From the IMG/VR virus record IMGVR_UViG_3300046005_000771, positions 1 through 61,095 of that record: 61,095 nt of DNA; one strand, given 5' to 3'. The DNA is from a virus. Below, piece after piece: positions 29,842 through 38,956 of this stretch. The notes beneath the pieces were generated by a model, which saw only the letters and a list, made by a program, of their open reading frames with translations, did not search any database and was not told the DNA's origin. A program made the position numbers and the translations under genes. Position 1 is the first letter of the stretch. Each line of letters starts with the position of its first letter.

Positions 29842-29943
29842 TCTATCTTTCTCAGTTAAAGATGGGGTACTCGCTGCGTCTGAAAATGCTACCAGTTTTC
29901 AAGTCGGAATTGGACCGAACAGCATCCGCTTTCCCCCAAACGC

Positions 29944-30714
29944 TTAGAAGGGTAAGTTTTCTTCTCTTGCTGCTTCGTCTTGATGTTTAACTTTTACATC
30001 ACCTGTACTGATGGACTGTGCAAATAATTTAGCAGTTTGGTAAACGCCGGTGTCTTCAACTGAACCAACACGTTCAACTTCCCAACCGAACCACTTACCT
30101 TTATCGTTAGACTCACCAACTGTGCTTAGACGATAGACTTGGCTATACATAGGAGGCGTGTATAGACCGTTTTTACCATTCAATTTAACTGACATCATCA
30201 TTGAATTCCACTTGCGTGATTTCTTCAATTGTGTTGATTTCATCACAATCAATGCTGGGCTAGGAACGCCGTTAGCATCCAATACCATTACGTAATGGTT
30301 GGCAGTGTTTTCAATGTAATTGCCGCTATCTAAATAGTCACGGTTCTCACCTGTCTCACGATGTGTCTTAGACAAGATGTCGCTAGTGCTTGGATAGATA
30401 TTAATAGGTGCGCCTGAGCCGCTACCACGTGGTGCCCACTCTATGTACTGACGGACATAAGCTGTAGGAACTACAAGGATGCCTTTCTTACCATCATACA
30501 ACTCGCCTGTTACGCTGTTGTAAATCATGCCGGGTAATGCGCCATCTACATCGCCCACTTCAGGGGAAGTGTTTGTTAATAGACGTAAGAACGGAAGCGC
30601 AAAGTCTTCCTGATTCATTGTGTCAAAGCCGCTTAGTGCGTCGTCTTCAAATGATGAACCTAATACTAGTGCTGTAGAGCCTTTTACTTCTGCTATTTCT
30701 GATTTAGTAGCCAT
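29944..30714 (-). CDS. Single-stranded DNA-binding protein candidate
   Basis: 256 residues. The body is beta-rich (LPFLRLLTNTSPEVGDVDG; GILVVPTAYVRQYIEW; WFGWEVERVG). The C-terminus ends in an acidic stretch closing with REENLPF, like the acidic ...PF tail by which SSB proteins recruit partners. It lies in the replication operon directly upstream of the primase. These traits suggest a phage SSB, though I cannot show homology. Confidence 0.6.
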   Translation of the reverse strand: MATKSEIAEVKGSTALVLGSSFEDDALSGFDTMNQEDFALPFLRLLTNTSPEVGDVDGALPGMIYNSVTGELYDGKKGILVVPTAYVRQYIEWAPRGSGSGAPINIYPSTSDILSKTHRETGENRDYLDSGNYIENTANHYVMVLDANGVPSPALIVMKSTQLKKSRKWNSMMMSVKLNGKNGLYTPPMYSQVYRLSTVGESNDKGKWFGWEVERVGSVEDTGVYQTAKLFAQSISTGDVKVKHQDEAAREENLPF

Positions 30715-30734
30715 GATGCTTTATCCTTTTCTCG

Positions 30735-31289
30735 TTATGCTGATTTAATTACTGCTTTTTGGCCAATGTATGCGCCGAACAATTCGCTGGGGAACTCGTT
30801 ACCGCGTTCAACCTGCTCCTTAACCCATGCTTTTAAGGTCATCGGTTCTATCTTCTCGGCTTGATCAGCTGGATAGCCTGTCTCACCAAGTAGATTCAAT
30901 AGACGTGCACAGAGCTCGTCTTCGCCACGTCCGAAACGGACACTGACTGTATTCTTAATAATGTCATCAAAGCCGTGGTCCCTGAGCCATTGGTAGGCTT
31001 CAGCTCTACGTGCTTCTGAAATCGAGGCACTGTAGAAGGCTTTAATTTCAATGGATGACCCATCTTCCATACGGAACGCTTTCATGCCCATACCTGCTAA
31101 AGCCTCTGGAATAGATTCCTCGGTCAATTTACGGTACTGCTCTTTACGTTCTTTAAATACAGTTTCTAGGTCAAGGATTTCTTTCTCTAGATGCTTAGCG
31201 CGTTTAGCTAGATTAGCGATGCCTTGAATGTCGTCATCTTTAACCTGAAGCGCACCTGCGTCTTCCTCAAATATATTCGTCAAACTCAT
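30735..31289 (-). CDS. Unknown replication/recombination-associated protein
   Basis: 184 residues. Residues about 25-60 are a coiled coil (AKRAKHLEKEILDLETVFKE), followed by a compact domain with SISEARRAEAYQWLRDHGF and a C-terminal PMTLKAWVKEQVERG. I recognise this as a family that accompanies SSB-like genes in uncultured aquatic phages, of unknown activity. It overlaps the upstream gene by 23 bases. Confidence 0.6.
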   Translation of the reverse strand: MSLTNIFEEDAGALQVKDDDIQGIANLAKRAKHLEKEILDLETVFKERKEQYRKLTEESIPEALAGMGMKAFRMEDGSSIEIKAFYSASISEARRAEAYQWLRDHGFDDIIKNTVSVRFGRGEDELCARLLNLLGETGYPADQAEKIEPMTLKAWVKEQVERGNEFPSELFGAYIGQKAVIKSA

Positions 31290-31614
31290 CTATTTCTCCT
31301 TTCTTGGGGAACAAATCAACCTGAATTGGAATGTAACGTTTTTCTAGTTTATCCCATTTCAAGCACTTAAATCTACCATTATTTTTACTCGCTGCAATAG
31401 CGCTGATGATTCCAATGGCAGTAGGATCACCTATAAAGAGGAGATAATCCTCATCTGTAAACTTTTCTAACTTACGCTGTATTCTACGAACAGTAGGATA
31501 CACTGAAAAAGCAATTTGCGCATTAGGCGGCAGAATTGTTTCTATGTCTCCATAGTTTAAAGCAGACGTAATGTTATGTGAACCCGTCTCAGAGACGACA
31601 AAAACTGTTGGCAC
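31267..31614 (-). CDS. Unknown protein, first gene of the replication operon
   Basis: 115 residues starting at a GTG at 31614 (AAAGGGAGAAATATA upstream), beginning PTVFVVSETGSHNITSAL. Alpha/beta layout like a Rossmann-type nucleotide-binding core with GDPTAIGIISAIAA. Small proteins of this type are found at the head of replication operons in aquatic phages; function unknown. Confidence 0.6.
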   Translation of the reverse strand: MPTVFVVSETGSHNITSALNYGDIETILPPNAQIAFSVYPTVRRIQRKLEKFTDEDYLLFIGDPTAIGIISAIAASKNNGRFKCLKWDKLEKRYIPIQVDLFPKKGEIDEFDEYI

Positions 31615-31636
31615 TATATTTCTCCCTTTCTAAATT
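31608..31636 (+). promoter_or_regulatory. Promoter of the helicase-nuclease pair
   Basis: TTGGCA (31608-31613), 17-bp spacer, TAAATT (31631-31636), plus strand. It lies 62 bases before the SF2 helicase start and overlaps the start of the divergent gene. Confidence 0.5.
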
Positions 31637-31645
31637 CGAAAAGAC

Positions 31646-31674
31646 AGTGTACACTCTCGGTTATGGGATTGCAA
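31646..31674 (-). promoter_or_regulatory. Promoter of the replication operon with operator-like palindrome
   Basis: Leftward TTGCAA (31674-31669), 17-bp spacer, TACACT (31651-31646). The -10 is half of the perfect palindrome AGTGTACACT (31646-31655). That dyad resembles the GTGTA-type dyads beside pqqA, so a common regulator is possible. Confidence 0.55.
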
Positions 31675-31697
31675 CCCCTCAACTAGAAAGAAAGATT

Positions 31698-33152
31698 ATG
31701 ACAACTGAATTTTTACATAACTATCCGTTTAAGAATAAACCATTTTTACATCAAGAGGCTTACCTAGAGCGCTTTTGGAACCATCGTGTGGCAGCGTTAT
31801 TTGCTGACATGGGTACCGGAAAGAGCTTCATGGTCATCAATAATATAGCCATGCTATATGACCAGGGTAATATAAATGCTGTATTAATTGTCGCGCCCAA
31901 AGGTGTATACCGCAACTGGCTCGATACTGAAATACCTAAGCATTTACCGTTACATGTAATATTTAGAATGGCAATATGGAACCCGTCGCCTAAGAAGGCA
32001 GAGAAAGAGGCGATGGATAGATTGTTTGAAGTGACAGAAGACTTGAAGATTTTAATCATGAACATTGAAGCGTTGTCCACGGAGAAAGGCGTTAAGTTCG
32101 CGAGCCGCTTCCTCTTGTCGCATGACGCGTATATGGCGATTGATGAGAGCACTACCATTAAGACGCCCACTGCTGCGCGGGCCAAGAACGCTGTTAAGGT
32201 AGGCAAGCTTGCTAAGTACCGTCGCATTATGACTGGATCTCCTGTTACGAAAAGCCCTATGGACTTATATCAACAGTGCGCCTTCTTGTCAGAAGATTGT
32301 CTAGACGCCCGTAGCTTCTATGCTTTCCAGGCTCGGTACGCGGTCACGGTAGAACGAAGCCTTGCTTCTCACTCCTTTAAACAGGTAGTAGGATACCGCC
32401 ATCTGGACGAGCTGCAAGAGAAGATCAATCGCTTTGCTTTCCGCGTGACTAAAGAGGAATGCCTGGACTTGCCAGACAAGATGTATACAAAGCGTGAAGT
32501 AGACTTAACCGACGAGCAGATAAAAGCCTACAACGAAATGAAGACCATGGCGCTGGCTATGTTTAAGGAGGGCATGGCGTCTACCGTCAATGCCTTGACG
32601 CAGATTATGCGCCTGCATCAGATAGTGTGTGGTCACTTAAAGCTTGATGACGGTACTATAAAAGAACTGCCTAATAACAGGGTAAAAGAGCTACTGAACA
32701 TTGTCGAAGAGACTAGCGGCAAGATTATCATATGGGCGAACTACCGCCATGACATCGAGGCAATTAAGATAGCGCTACAGAAGGAATACGGCATGAACTC
32801 CGTCGCCACGTATTACGGTGACACGGTGTCCGAAGACAGGCAGAAGATTGTCATTGACTTCCAAGACCCTGAATCAGAGCTGCGTTTCTTTGTTGGAAAC
32901 CCAAGGACAGGCGGCTACGGCTTGACCCTGACGGCTGCCAGCGTGGTCGTGTACTTCAGCAACAGCTTTGACTTGGAGGTACGCTTGCAATCAGAAGACC
33001 GTGCGCACCGTATTGGCCAGACAAAGAACGTGACATACATTGACTTGATATCGCCTAAGACAGTGGACGAGAAAATTGTGCAAGCCTTACGCGCTAAGAT
33101 TGACATCGCAAACCAAGTAATGGGCGAGGAGCTAAAAGAATGGTTGATTTAA
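31698..33152 (+). CDS. SNF2-type superfamily 2 helicase
   Basis: 484 residues from the ATG at 31698, which has GAAAGAAAG upstream; an upstream in-frame ATG at 31578 lies within the divergent gene. Motif Q/I region FLHQEAYLERFWNHR and ALFADMGTGKSFMVI; motif II DESTTIK (DExx variant); motif III TGSPVTKSP; C-terminal motifs FFVGNPRTGGYGLTLTAAS and QSEDRAHRIGQTKNVTYI are classical SNF2/Rad54. It is an ATP-driven dsDNA translocase, probably in replication restart, recombination or packaging preparation. It overlaps the next gene by 13 bases. Confidence 0.92.
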   Translation: MTTEFLHNYPFKNKPFLHQEAYLERFWNHRVAALFADMGTGKSFMVINNIAMLYDQGNINAVLIVAPKGVYRNWLDTEIPKHLPLHVIFRMAIWNPSPKKAEKEAMDRLFEVTEDLKILIMNIEALSTEKGVKFASRFLLSHDAYMAIDESTTIKTPTAARAKNAVKVGKLAKYRRIMTGSPVTKSPMDLYQQCAFLSEDCLDARSFYAFQARYAVTVERSLASHSFKQVVGYRHLDELQEKINRFAFRVTKEECLDLPDKMYTKREVDLTDEQIKAYNEMKTMALAMFKEGMASTVNALTQIMRLHQIVCGHLKLDDGTIKELPNNRVKELLNIVEETSGKIIIWANYRHDIEAIKIALQKEYGMNSVATYYGDTVSEDRQKIVIDFQDPESELRFFVGNPRTGGYGLTLTAASVVVYFSNSFDLEVRLQSEDRAHRIGQTKNVTYIDLISPKTVDEKIVQALRAKIDIANQVMGEELKEWLI

Positions 33153-33847
33153 TCCCTATCAAAAAGCTATATAAATATGAAACATTGCAGCGGGTAGACG
33201 CCCCGGAAGGACGCCGCTATGTATACGGTGAACAAAAACTGCCAAGCGTAACAACGGTCCTGTCCAAGACTAAAGACCAGTCTCATCTTGACGCGTGGGC
33301 CGCGAGGGTTGGTGCGTCAGAAGCGGATCGTATAAAGAATGAGGCCGCTACAGTTGGCACGCACATGCACAACGTAATGGAGCGCATGATAGCCTATCGC
33401 AGCTTACCACGGCCCACGAACTGGCTGATGTGCAAGGGCTACGAGATGGGGTATAAGTTGATCAATACCTATTTCAGGAATATAGACGAGATATGGGGCT
33501 CTGAGGTCGCACTGTATTACCCGGACAAATATGCAGGGACCACGGACTTAGTGGGCGTGTATCGTGGAAAGCCTGCCATCATTGACTTTAAGCAAAGCGT
33601 TAAGCCTAAGAAGCGTGAGTGGATTGACGATTATTTCCACCAGCTGGCAGCGTATGCCTTAGCGCATGACATTGTTCACGGCACTAATATTGAAAACGGT
33701 GTAGTTTTGATGGCAATACAAGATGGCACAACCATGGAATATTCCACGGCTGGCCAGGAGTTTGTACGATATAAAGAAGAGTGGTTAAGACGCGTTGAAA
33801 AGTACTACGCCATGGACGAGATTGTGTCCATTGGGAAAAGCGACTGA
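33140..33847 (+). CDS. RecB/Cas4-like PD-(D/E)xK exonuclease
   Basis: 235 residues. Key motifs: GTHMHNVMERM (first His/Glu), YAGTTDLVGVYRGKPAIIDFKQS (D...DFK catalytic core) and YFHQLAAYALAH (QxxxY motif). This is the PDDEXK_1 family used by phages as recombination exonucleases or to process ends. It forms a unit with the SF2 helicase. Its last 43 bases overlap, tail to tail, with the convergent late gene. Confidence 0.88.
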   Translation: MVDLIPIKKLYKYETLQRVDAPEGRRYVYGEQKLPSVTTVLSKTKDQSHLDAWAARVGASEADRIKNEAATVGTHMHNVMERMIAYRSLPRPTNWLMCKGYEMGYKLINTYFRNIDEIWGSEVALYYPDKYAGTTDLVGVYRGKPAIIDFKQSVKPKKREWIDDYFHQLAAYALAHDIVHGTNIENGVVLMAIQDGTTMEYSTAGQEFVRYKEEWLRRVEKYYAMDEIVSIGKSD

Positions 33848-36800
33848 AGCATTTTACGACTAGCAGACTGCTCACCTTCTGGTCCTTGAGGCGTGGCCAT
33901 TGATACAGGGCCCGGTGCTGGTGCAGCCGGGGCCATTGGAGCTGCAGCAGGTTTAGTACCACGTGTCTGAGCGGTAGGCAAAGAGTTCAGAGACCTACGT
34001 GAAACAGACGGTTGCTGGTCAGTAAATTGCAATCCAGGCCGTACTCTTTCTTCAGCAGGCATAGGCTCATCATCTTGCTGTGCGTAGTTTAAACCAGCCG
34101 CGGTCAAGTAAGAATGCAACTGACGAGATATCTGGAATTTTTCGCGTTGTGTTGCACCTTTTTTAAGCAACAAAGCCATCAACTGAGGGTCTTGCGTTGC
34201 TTTTTCGATAATGCCTTTTACCATGAAGGTAGGAAGTTTATCAAATTGTTTACGCACGTATTTAGAACCAGCAGAAGAAGCCACAAGGCTGTTGCCCCCT
34301 GGAGTCAACGCCGTACCTAATTTAGCGCCAGTAACGCGTAATGCTAGTTCAGTTAAAGCATCTGCACCTTGCACTACTTCGTCAGTAAGCTTGTTGTTTT
34401 TCATCGCCTTTTCAATGTTTTGCATAGGATTAATCAACTTACGAAGGTTTGTTGCCTCTGTAAGATCGATCACACCTTGACTGCGCAAGATATTGAACAA
34501 GGATGGTTGGCCTGGTGCCATTGGAGAGAATATAGCCTTGTTAAAAGCAGCAGGACTAAAGCCTGAATCACCGCCTGCTTTGAGGAAAGCGTAGTCATAT
34601 ATACTGGCTTTTAAGCCTTGTATTGCTTCTGGTCCGCCGGTCTTGGCTAGTGTAACGATGTTGTTAAAGCTCTTTACTGGGTAGCGACTATTTAAAGCGT
34701 CTGTAACGGCCGAAGTAGGATTCTCAAACTTAAGCACTTGAGCAAATGCAGACTGTTGTTCCATGGTCTTACGCGCAACACTGTTTGTTTCCTGCATCGC
34801 ACGGAAGGCGTTCTCTGCTTTTACTGCATCAGACAAGTCACTAGTGATTTGTAATCGGTCAAGCATGCCTTTGTTTTCGGCAACGAAAGTAGCCAATTGT
34901 TTTGGATTAACTCGACCAGTGATAGGATCAATTGCCTTGGCTGCCGCTAGGCGTAAAGCACGACCTTGGGCATCACGAATAGACACGACACCTTGTTTAG
35001 ATAGATCGGCAGTTCCTTCTAATGCCCTAGCCTGTGCGCTGTTTTTACCAAACTTAGCCACCGCGTCATCGTATTGAGCGCCCATCATGCCCACAGCGTC
35101 TTCAATATCAGCCATGCGATGAGCCGTCACGTCTGCTCCGCTACCAAAGGCTCTTGCTACAAGGATTTCAGGAGGAAGTTTTTCAGCGCCTTTTTTATTT
35201 ACAGCGATTAAATCACCGGCATAAGAGCGGGTAAAGTAATCATTCAAGGTGCGTGAGAATTGGCGTGCCTTATCGTAGGCAGGATTCTTCATTGAAGATA
35301 GGTCGTCTAATACAGACTCTGCCAAACGACCATAGAAGCCAGCATTAGAGACATCGCCTTTAGAGGCTGAATCACGGGCAAAGGCAAGCAAGTCACTACG
35401 GACGTTAATTAGGTCTTGTACATCTGTCTTCTTAAACACAGATATGGTTTTACGACCGTCTTGTTTTGTTAGATACTGAGCCGGGACGACGCCTGTTTCA
35501 AGGTATTCTTGAGTCTGTTTACCAGCAGCATATTTAGCAATGGCTTCTTCATCTACACCAAGTCTATCCATGATAGACTTAACTTCAGGAGGCATTCTAT
35601 ACTTGAAGCGCTCAGGCGTCATGGAAGACGCAATGTCTAAGAATGAAGTACCAGTGTTAGTTGGAGCTACTGTTTGCAAGGCCATCACTTTCTCGCCTTT
35701 TACAGTTTTCTTACGGAAAGAACCTTTAAATGCATCTGTCCATAAGGCTTTTTCTTGAGTACGCGCATCAGCAAGTGCACGTTCTGTTTCAGAACGGACA
35801 ATTTGACCTATTTCAACACGTGCTTGAGGCGTGTCTTTGGTTATCTTGGCAATCTTAGCAGCCGCATCCGCATCAGCAAGAGCCATGCGGCCCTCTAGTA
35901 ATGCTTCAAAGCTTGCAGATTCTAGTTCGGCTGCTTTACGTAACGCCGCTGGACTACCGATATCACGTAGTTTACCAATTAGTTTTTCATACGCCTGAAT
36001 TGATTCTAAACCCTTTTCTGCTACTTCGGCACCGTATTTAGCGTTACCTCTGGCTAGGGTCGTTTCAAGCATTACCAAACCAGCTTCGCCTGTCTTTTGA
36101 GCAGAAGTAGTGGTAACACCGGTAGGAACTGATGTTTCTAGTTTTTTAATAAGAGCAGGTACGTCTGTACCTACATCATTTAATAAGGTGTATAAGGCAT
36201 TTGCAGCACGTGTTTCACGGGCATCGGCCGACATACTACTGGCAAGTGTTTTTGTAAAGTCTTTTACAGCACCCACAGTGCTGATTAAAAAACGGCCTGG
36301 ACTAAAAAATCCACCTGCAACTTCAGCGCCAAAGCGAGGCCCTGCTTGACCTGGAAAATAAGATTCAGAAGTACCGCCTGCAACACCCGCACCTGCTCCG
36401 CCCATTATCTCTGAGACAAGAAATGACTTAGGATACTTACGTGCAGCTTCTCCAATACCTGACATAAAACGTGCCACACGGTTGGCATTCATTACAGGTA
36501 TACCAAATGCAACAGGGGCTGCAGCTATGGATTCACCAAATGTCTTACCGCCTTCACGATAAGGAATTAAATCTTCTCTTGGCACGTCTGGAAAGAACTG
36601 CTCATACTGCGAAGAAGCTACTGCACCTGCTGTCAGACCTACACCGAATCCAATAGTAGCAGCAATTGGTTTAGCCAATGGACCTACTATAGGCAAGACA
36701 GGGGGAGTCATTGCCGCACCCGTACGAGCTCCCATAAGGGCTGCCCCCATAGTGGTTCCACCCTGTATTCCTCCTATAGTAGTTCCATAGCCAATTTCAC

Positions 36801-36966
36801 GCATTTTTTCAGCACCAGTAGGCTCTGTAGAAACTGCGATGTCTTCTATAGAAGGGCCTTGTGCTTGATCATTCCCGCTATTGACTAATTGGTCTATCAC
36901 TCCCGGATCACTGATTGGAGACGCGATATCCTCAATAGAACGAACAGGGCGGGTATTATCTGTCAT
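33805..36966 (-). CDS. Large internal virion / DNA-ejection protein candidate
   Basis: 1053 residues, last gene of the late block. Residues about 55-130 include Gly/Ala/Pro-rich hydrophobic segments (GGIQGGTTMGAALMGARTGA; IVGPLAKPIAATIGFGVGLT) of membrane-inserting type. The long middle is Ala/Lys/Glu-rich helix; the C-terminus is Pro/Ala-rich (PAAAPMAPAAPAPGP). Very long helical proteins with short hydrophobic stretches in podovirus late operons are usually ejection proteins that form a trans-envelope tube (T7 gp14-16, P22 gp7/16/20). Assignment rests on architecture and place. A tape-measure role is less likely, since no tail-tube genes are seen. Confidence 0.6.
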   Translation of the reverse strand: MTDNTRPVRSIEDIASPISDPGVIDQLVNSGNDQAQGPSIEDIAVSTEPTGAEKMREIGYGTTIGGIQGGTTMGAALMGARTGAAMTPPVLPIVGPLAKPIAATIGFGVGLTAGAVASSQYEQFFPDVPREDLIPYREGGKTFGESIAAAPVAFGIPVMNANRVARFMSGIGEAARKYPKSFLVSEIMGGAGAGVAGGTSESYFPGQAGPRFGAEVAGGFFSPGRFLISTVGAVKDFTKTLASSMSADARETRAANALYTLLNDVGTDVPALIKKLETSVPTGVTTTSAQKTGEAGLVMLETTLARGNAKYGAEVAEKGLESIQAYEKLIGKLRDIGSPAALRKAAELESASFEALLEGRMALADADAAAKIAKITKDTPQARVEIGQIVRSETERALADARTQEKALWTDAFKGSFRKKTVKGEKVMALQTVAPTNTGTSFLDIASSMTPERFKYRMPPEVKSIMDRLGVDEEAIAKYAAGKQTQEYLETGVVPAQYLTKQDGRKTISVFKKTDVQDLINVRSDLLAFARDSASKGDVSNAGFYGRLAESVLDDLSSMKNPAYDKARQFSRTLNDYFTRSYAGDLIAVNKKGAEKLPPEILVARAFGSGADVTAHRMADIEDAVGMMGAQYDDAVAKFGKNSAQARALEGTADLSKQGVVSIRDAQGRALRLAAAKAIDPITGRVNPKQLATFVAENKGMLDRLQITSDLSDAVKAENAFRAMQETNSVARKTMEQQSAFAQVLKFENPTSAVTDALNSRYPVKSFNNIVTLAKTGGPEAIQGLKASIYDYAFLKAGGDSGFSPAAFNKAIFSPMAPGQPSLFNILRSQGVIDLTEATNLRKLINPMQNIEKAMKNNKLTDEVVQGADALTELALRVTGAKLGTALTPGGNSLVASSAGSKYVRKQFDKLPTFMVKGIIEKATQDPQLMALLLKKGATQREKFQISRQLHSYLTAAGLNYAQQDDEPMPAEERVRPGLQFTDQQPSVSRRSLNSLPTAQTRGTKPAAAPMAPAAPAPGPVSMATPQGPEGEQSASRKMLQSLFPMDTISSMA

Positions 36967-38947
36967 TTTTTGTCCTCATCGGTGTAGTGCCATTCCATAA
37001 GAATTCAGCATCCGGACCTAGTTTGAGGGCCTCTTCTACTGAATAGATTTTAGGGGGCAAATCAAGTATCTTCAGCGCATTTTTCATTTCTTCTAAACGA
37101 GTAGCGACTGTTTTACGCAATTCTACAGGAAGATTGGGGTTTTGTAATTGACGTTCAGCAAGAGATTTTTCTTGCTCGATAAATGCACCTACACCAATTA
37201 ACCTATTACGCAATGCAGCAGGGTCATCAAATAGTTGAGGATTAAGACCTAAATCGGCTTTAATTTCTTCACGCTCTGAGTTACCAAACCTATCCGTAGT
37301 ACGCAATGCAGATACTACACCATTAATGGCGGTCTCAGCATACGCACGAGCTTGTGTTACCTGAGGGAAAGAACCGCCTTGTCCAGGTATTCTTGCAGCG
37401 CCTGCTTGTAAGGCAGACACTGGACCTGTCATTGACCCTGACAACTTCCATAAGGATGAGTTAGGGATAACGGGAGCGGCCGGAGCAGGAGCAGGAGCCG
37501 GAGCAGCAGGCGAAACAGAAGGTTTAATGCCGCGTTCATAAGCTATGAGCACCTGTTGTGCTTCTACATTACCATTTTGCGCAGCTGCTTGTAAACTAGC
37601 TAGTTCATCAGCAGGAAGTTCGCCACCCGTCCAAGAAGGAGGCACTTCAACACTAGAAGGAGCTACTTTAGGTGTCATACCTGATAGCGTATTACGCGCC
37701 GTAATAGCTGTTTTAACATACTCAGGGATTTGAGGTGTTCTAGTCTCTATGTTTCCAGTGTAGGGGTTATTAAACTGAGTAGGAGTCTGAATAATCTGTA
37801 AAGCAGATTCAAACTTACGTGAAAGTTCTTCGCTCAAAGTACCATTTGCATAAGCAGGAGCATATTTGTATAGGGTAGTATGAGCTGCGCCTTCTACGCC
37901 GCTACCAAAACCTTTATCACCAGAGTCCTTCATGCTTTGTTTAAATACTTCTCTCCACATAGTACGTTGGCTATTAACAAGTTTAGTATTCTCACCACGG
38001 ATATCTTGAATATCTTTTTCAGTAGCTTGAAGAGCAGCCATTTTGACAGCCCGTTTATTTTTCTCAATATCCGCAGTTATTGCACCCATTGCAGTTGGAA
38101 GGGTACGAACAGCACCCGCAAAGCGTGCAGCTTGAGAACCTTGAAGTGGACGACCTTGGTCATCCACGTTGGCAGCATAATTAAAAGCACGATTACCTAA
38201 CTCAAACAAAATCTGTGCTTGAGACTGTTTAGGGTCTACACCAAGAAGTTGTTCATACAGTGGAACACGAGATTCCATGCCCGCTCTTAAGTCAGGCACT
38301 TTAAGGGGCTTTTGAGCCATTTCTTGCTCTACCATATACTGTGCAGCTGCTTTCCAGTCCGCAGGGTAGTTATATGAGGATGTATCTGTAGTCGGGGTCA
38401 CGCCATCCTCGTCGGTCCCGTCGCTAAAATGCTGTACGTATCCACCCATGGCCATGGCCACTGGTTCTTGAGGCATTGCTCCTTGGTCCATGGCCAATGC
38501 ACCGATACCACCCATACCCGCTTCTGCAGGCATGGCTTCTGGCATCATGCCTGGCATAGCTTCTGGCATTGGTTGAGGCATAGCCGCTGGAATACCCCCT
38601 TGTGGAGGCATAGGCACTGCTTGTTGTTGAGCAAATACTGGTTGTAGTAAGGCAAGCACGTCTTCTGGGGTATCCGCCGCAGCGTTGTAACCCACTAAAT
38701 CAGCAAGCTCCTCGACCCGCGCATCGATAGAGCGCATGTCACCACGAAGGTTATTCATTAAGATTTCAGGTGAATTAGGACGACGATCCGCTACTTTCGT
38801 CGCTTCGTTATCGTCCATTTCGTATTCGTCTTCACTGTCATCTTCTTCCATTGAATCCATAAAGCCTTGCATAATGCCAACGTTTTCTACGTCAGTCTCA
38901 TCCGTTGGTTTTTTAAACATAGGTCGATCTGATATTTTAGCTTTCAT
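36956..38947 (-). CDS. Internal virion protein candidate (Met/Pro/Gln-rich)
   Basis: 663 residues. The acidic N-terminus (EEDDSEDEYEMDDNEATKVA) is followed by a Met/Pro/Gln tract (PQPMPEAMPGMMPEAMPAEA) and MAMGGYVQHFSDGTDEDG, one of the recurring GG-V motifs. Then come helical segments and an Ala/Pro linker (PAAPAPAPAPAAPVIP). No enzymatic motif. It overlaps the next gene downstream by 11 bases; with its neighbours it forms a four-gene internal-protein cluster. Confidence 0.6.
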   Translation of the reverse strand: MKAKISDRPMFKKPTDETDVENVGIMQGFMDSMEEDDSEDEYEMDDNEATKVADRRPNSPEILMNNLRGDMRSIDARVEELADLVGYNAAADTPEDVLALLQPVFAQQQAVPMPPQGGIPAAMPQPMPEAMPGMMPEAMPAEAGMGGIGALAMDQGAMPQEPVAMAMGGYVQHFSDGTDEDGVTPTTDTSSYNYPADWKAAAQYMVEQEMAQKPLKVPDLRAGMESRVPLYEQLLGVDPKQSQAQILFELGNRAFNYAANVDDQGRPLQGSQAARFAGAVRTLPTAMGAITADIEKNKRAVKMAALQATEKDIQDIRGENTKLVNSQRTMWREVFKQSMKDSGDKGFGSGVEGAAHTTLYKYAPAYANGTLSEELSRKFESALQIIQTPTQFNNPYTGNIETRTPQIPEYVKTAITARNTLSGMTPKVAPSSVEVPPSWTGGELPADELASLQAAAQNGNVEAQQVLIAYERGIKPSVSPAAPAPAPAPAAPVIPNSSLWKLSGSMTGPVSALQAGAARIPGQGGSFPQVTQARAYAETAINGVVSALRTTDRFGNSEREEIKADLGLNPQLFDDPAALRNRLIGVGAFIEQEKSLAERQLQNPNLPVELRKTVATRLEEMKNALKILDLPPKIYSVEEALKLGPDAEFLWNGTTPMRTKNDR

Positions 38948-38956
38948 GGTATTTCC

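Noticed and set aside
16871-31614. Lysogeny module (integrase, CI-like repressor, excisionase)
   Set aside because: No tyrosine or serine recombinase signature is visible; the winged-helix and RHH-like proteins alone do not indicate lysogeny.
33805-36966. Tape-measure protein of a long-tailed phage
   Set aside because: No tail tube, sheath, chaperone-frameshift pair or baseplate genes are found, while adaptor and gp10-like proteins point to a short tail.
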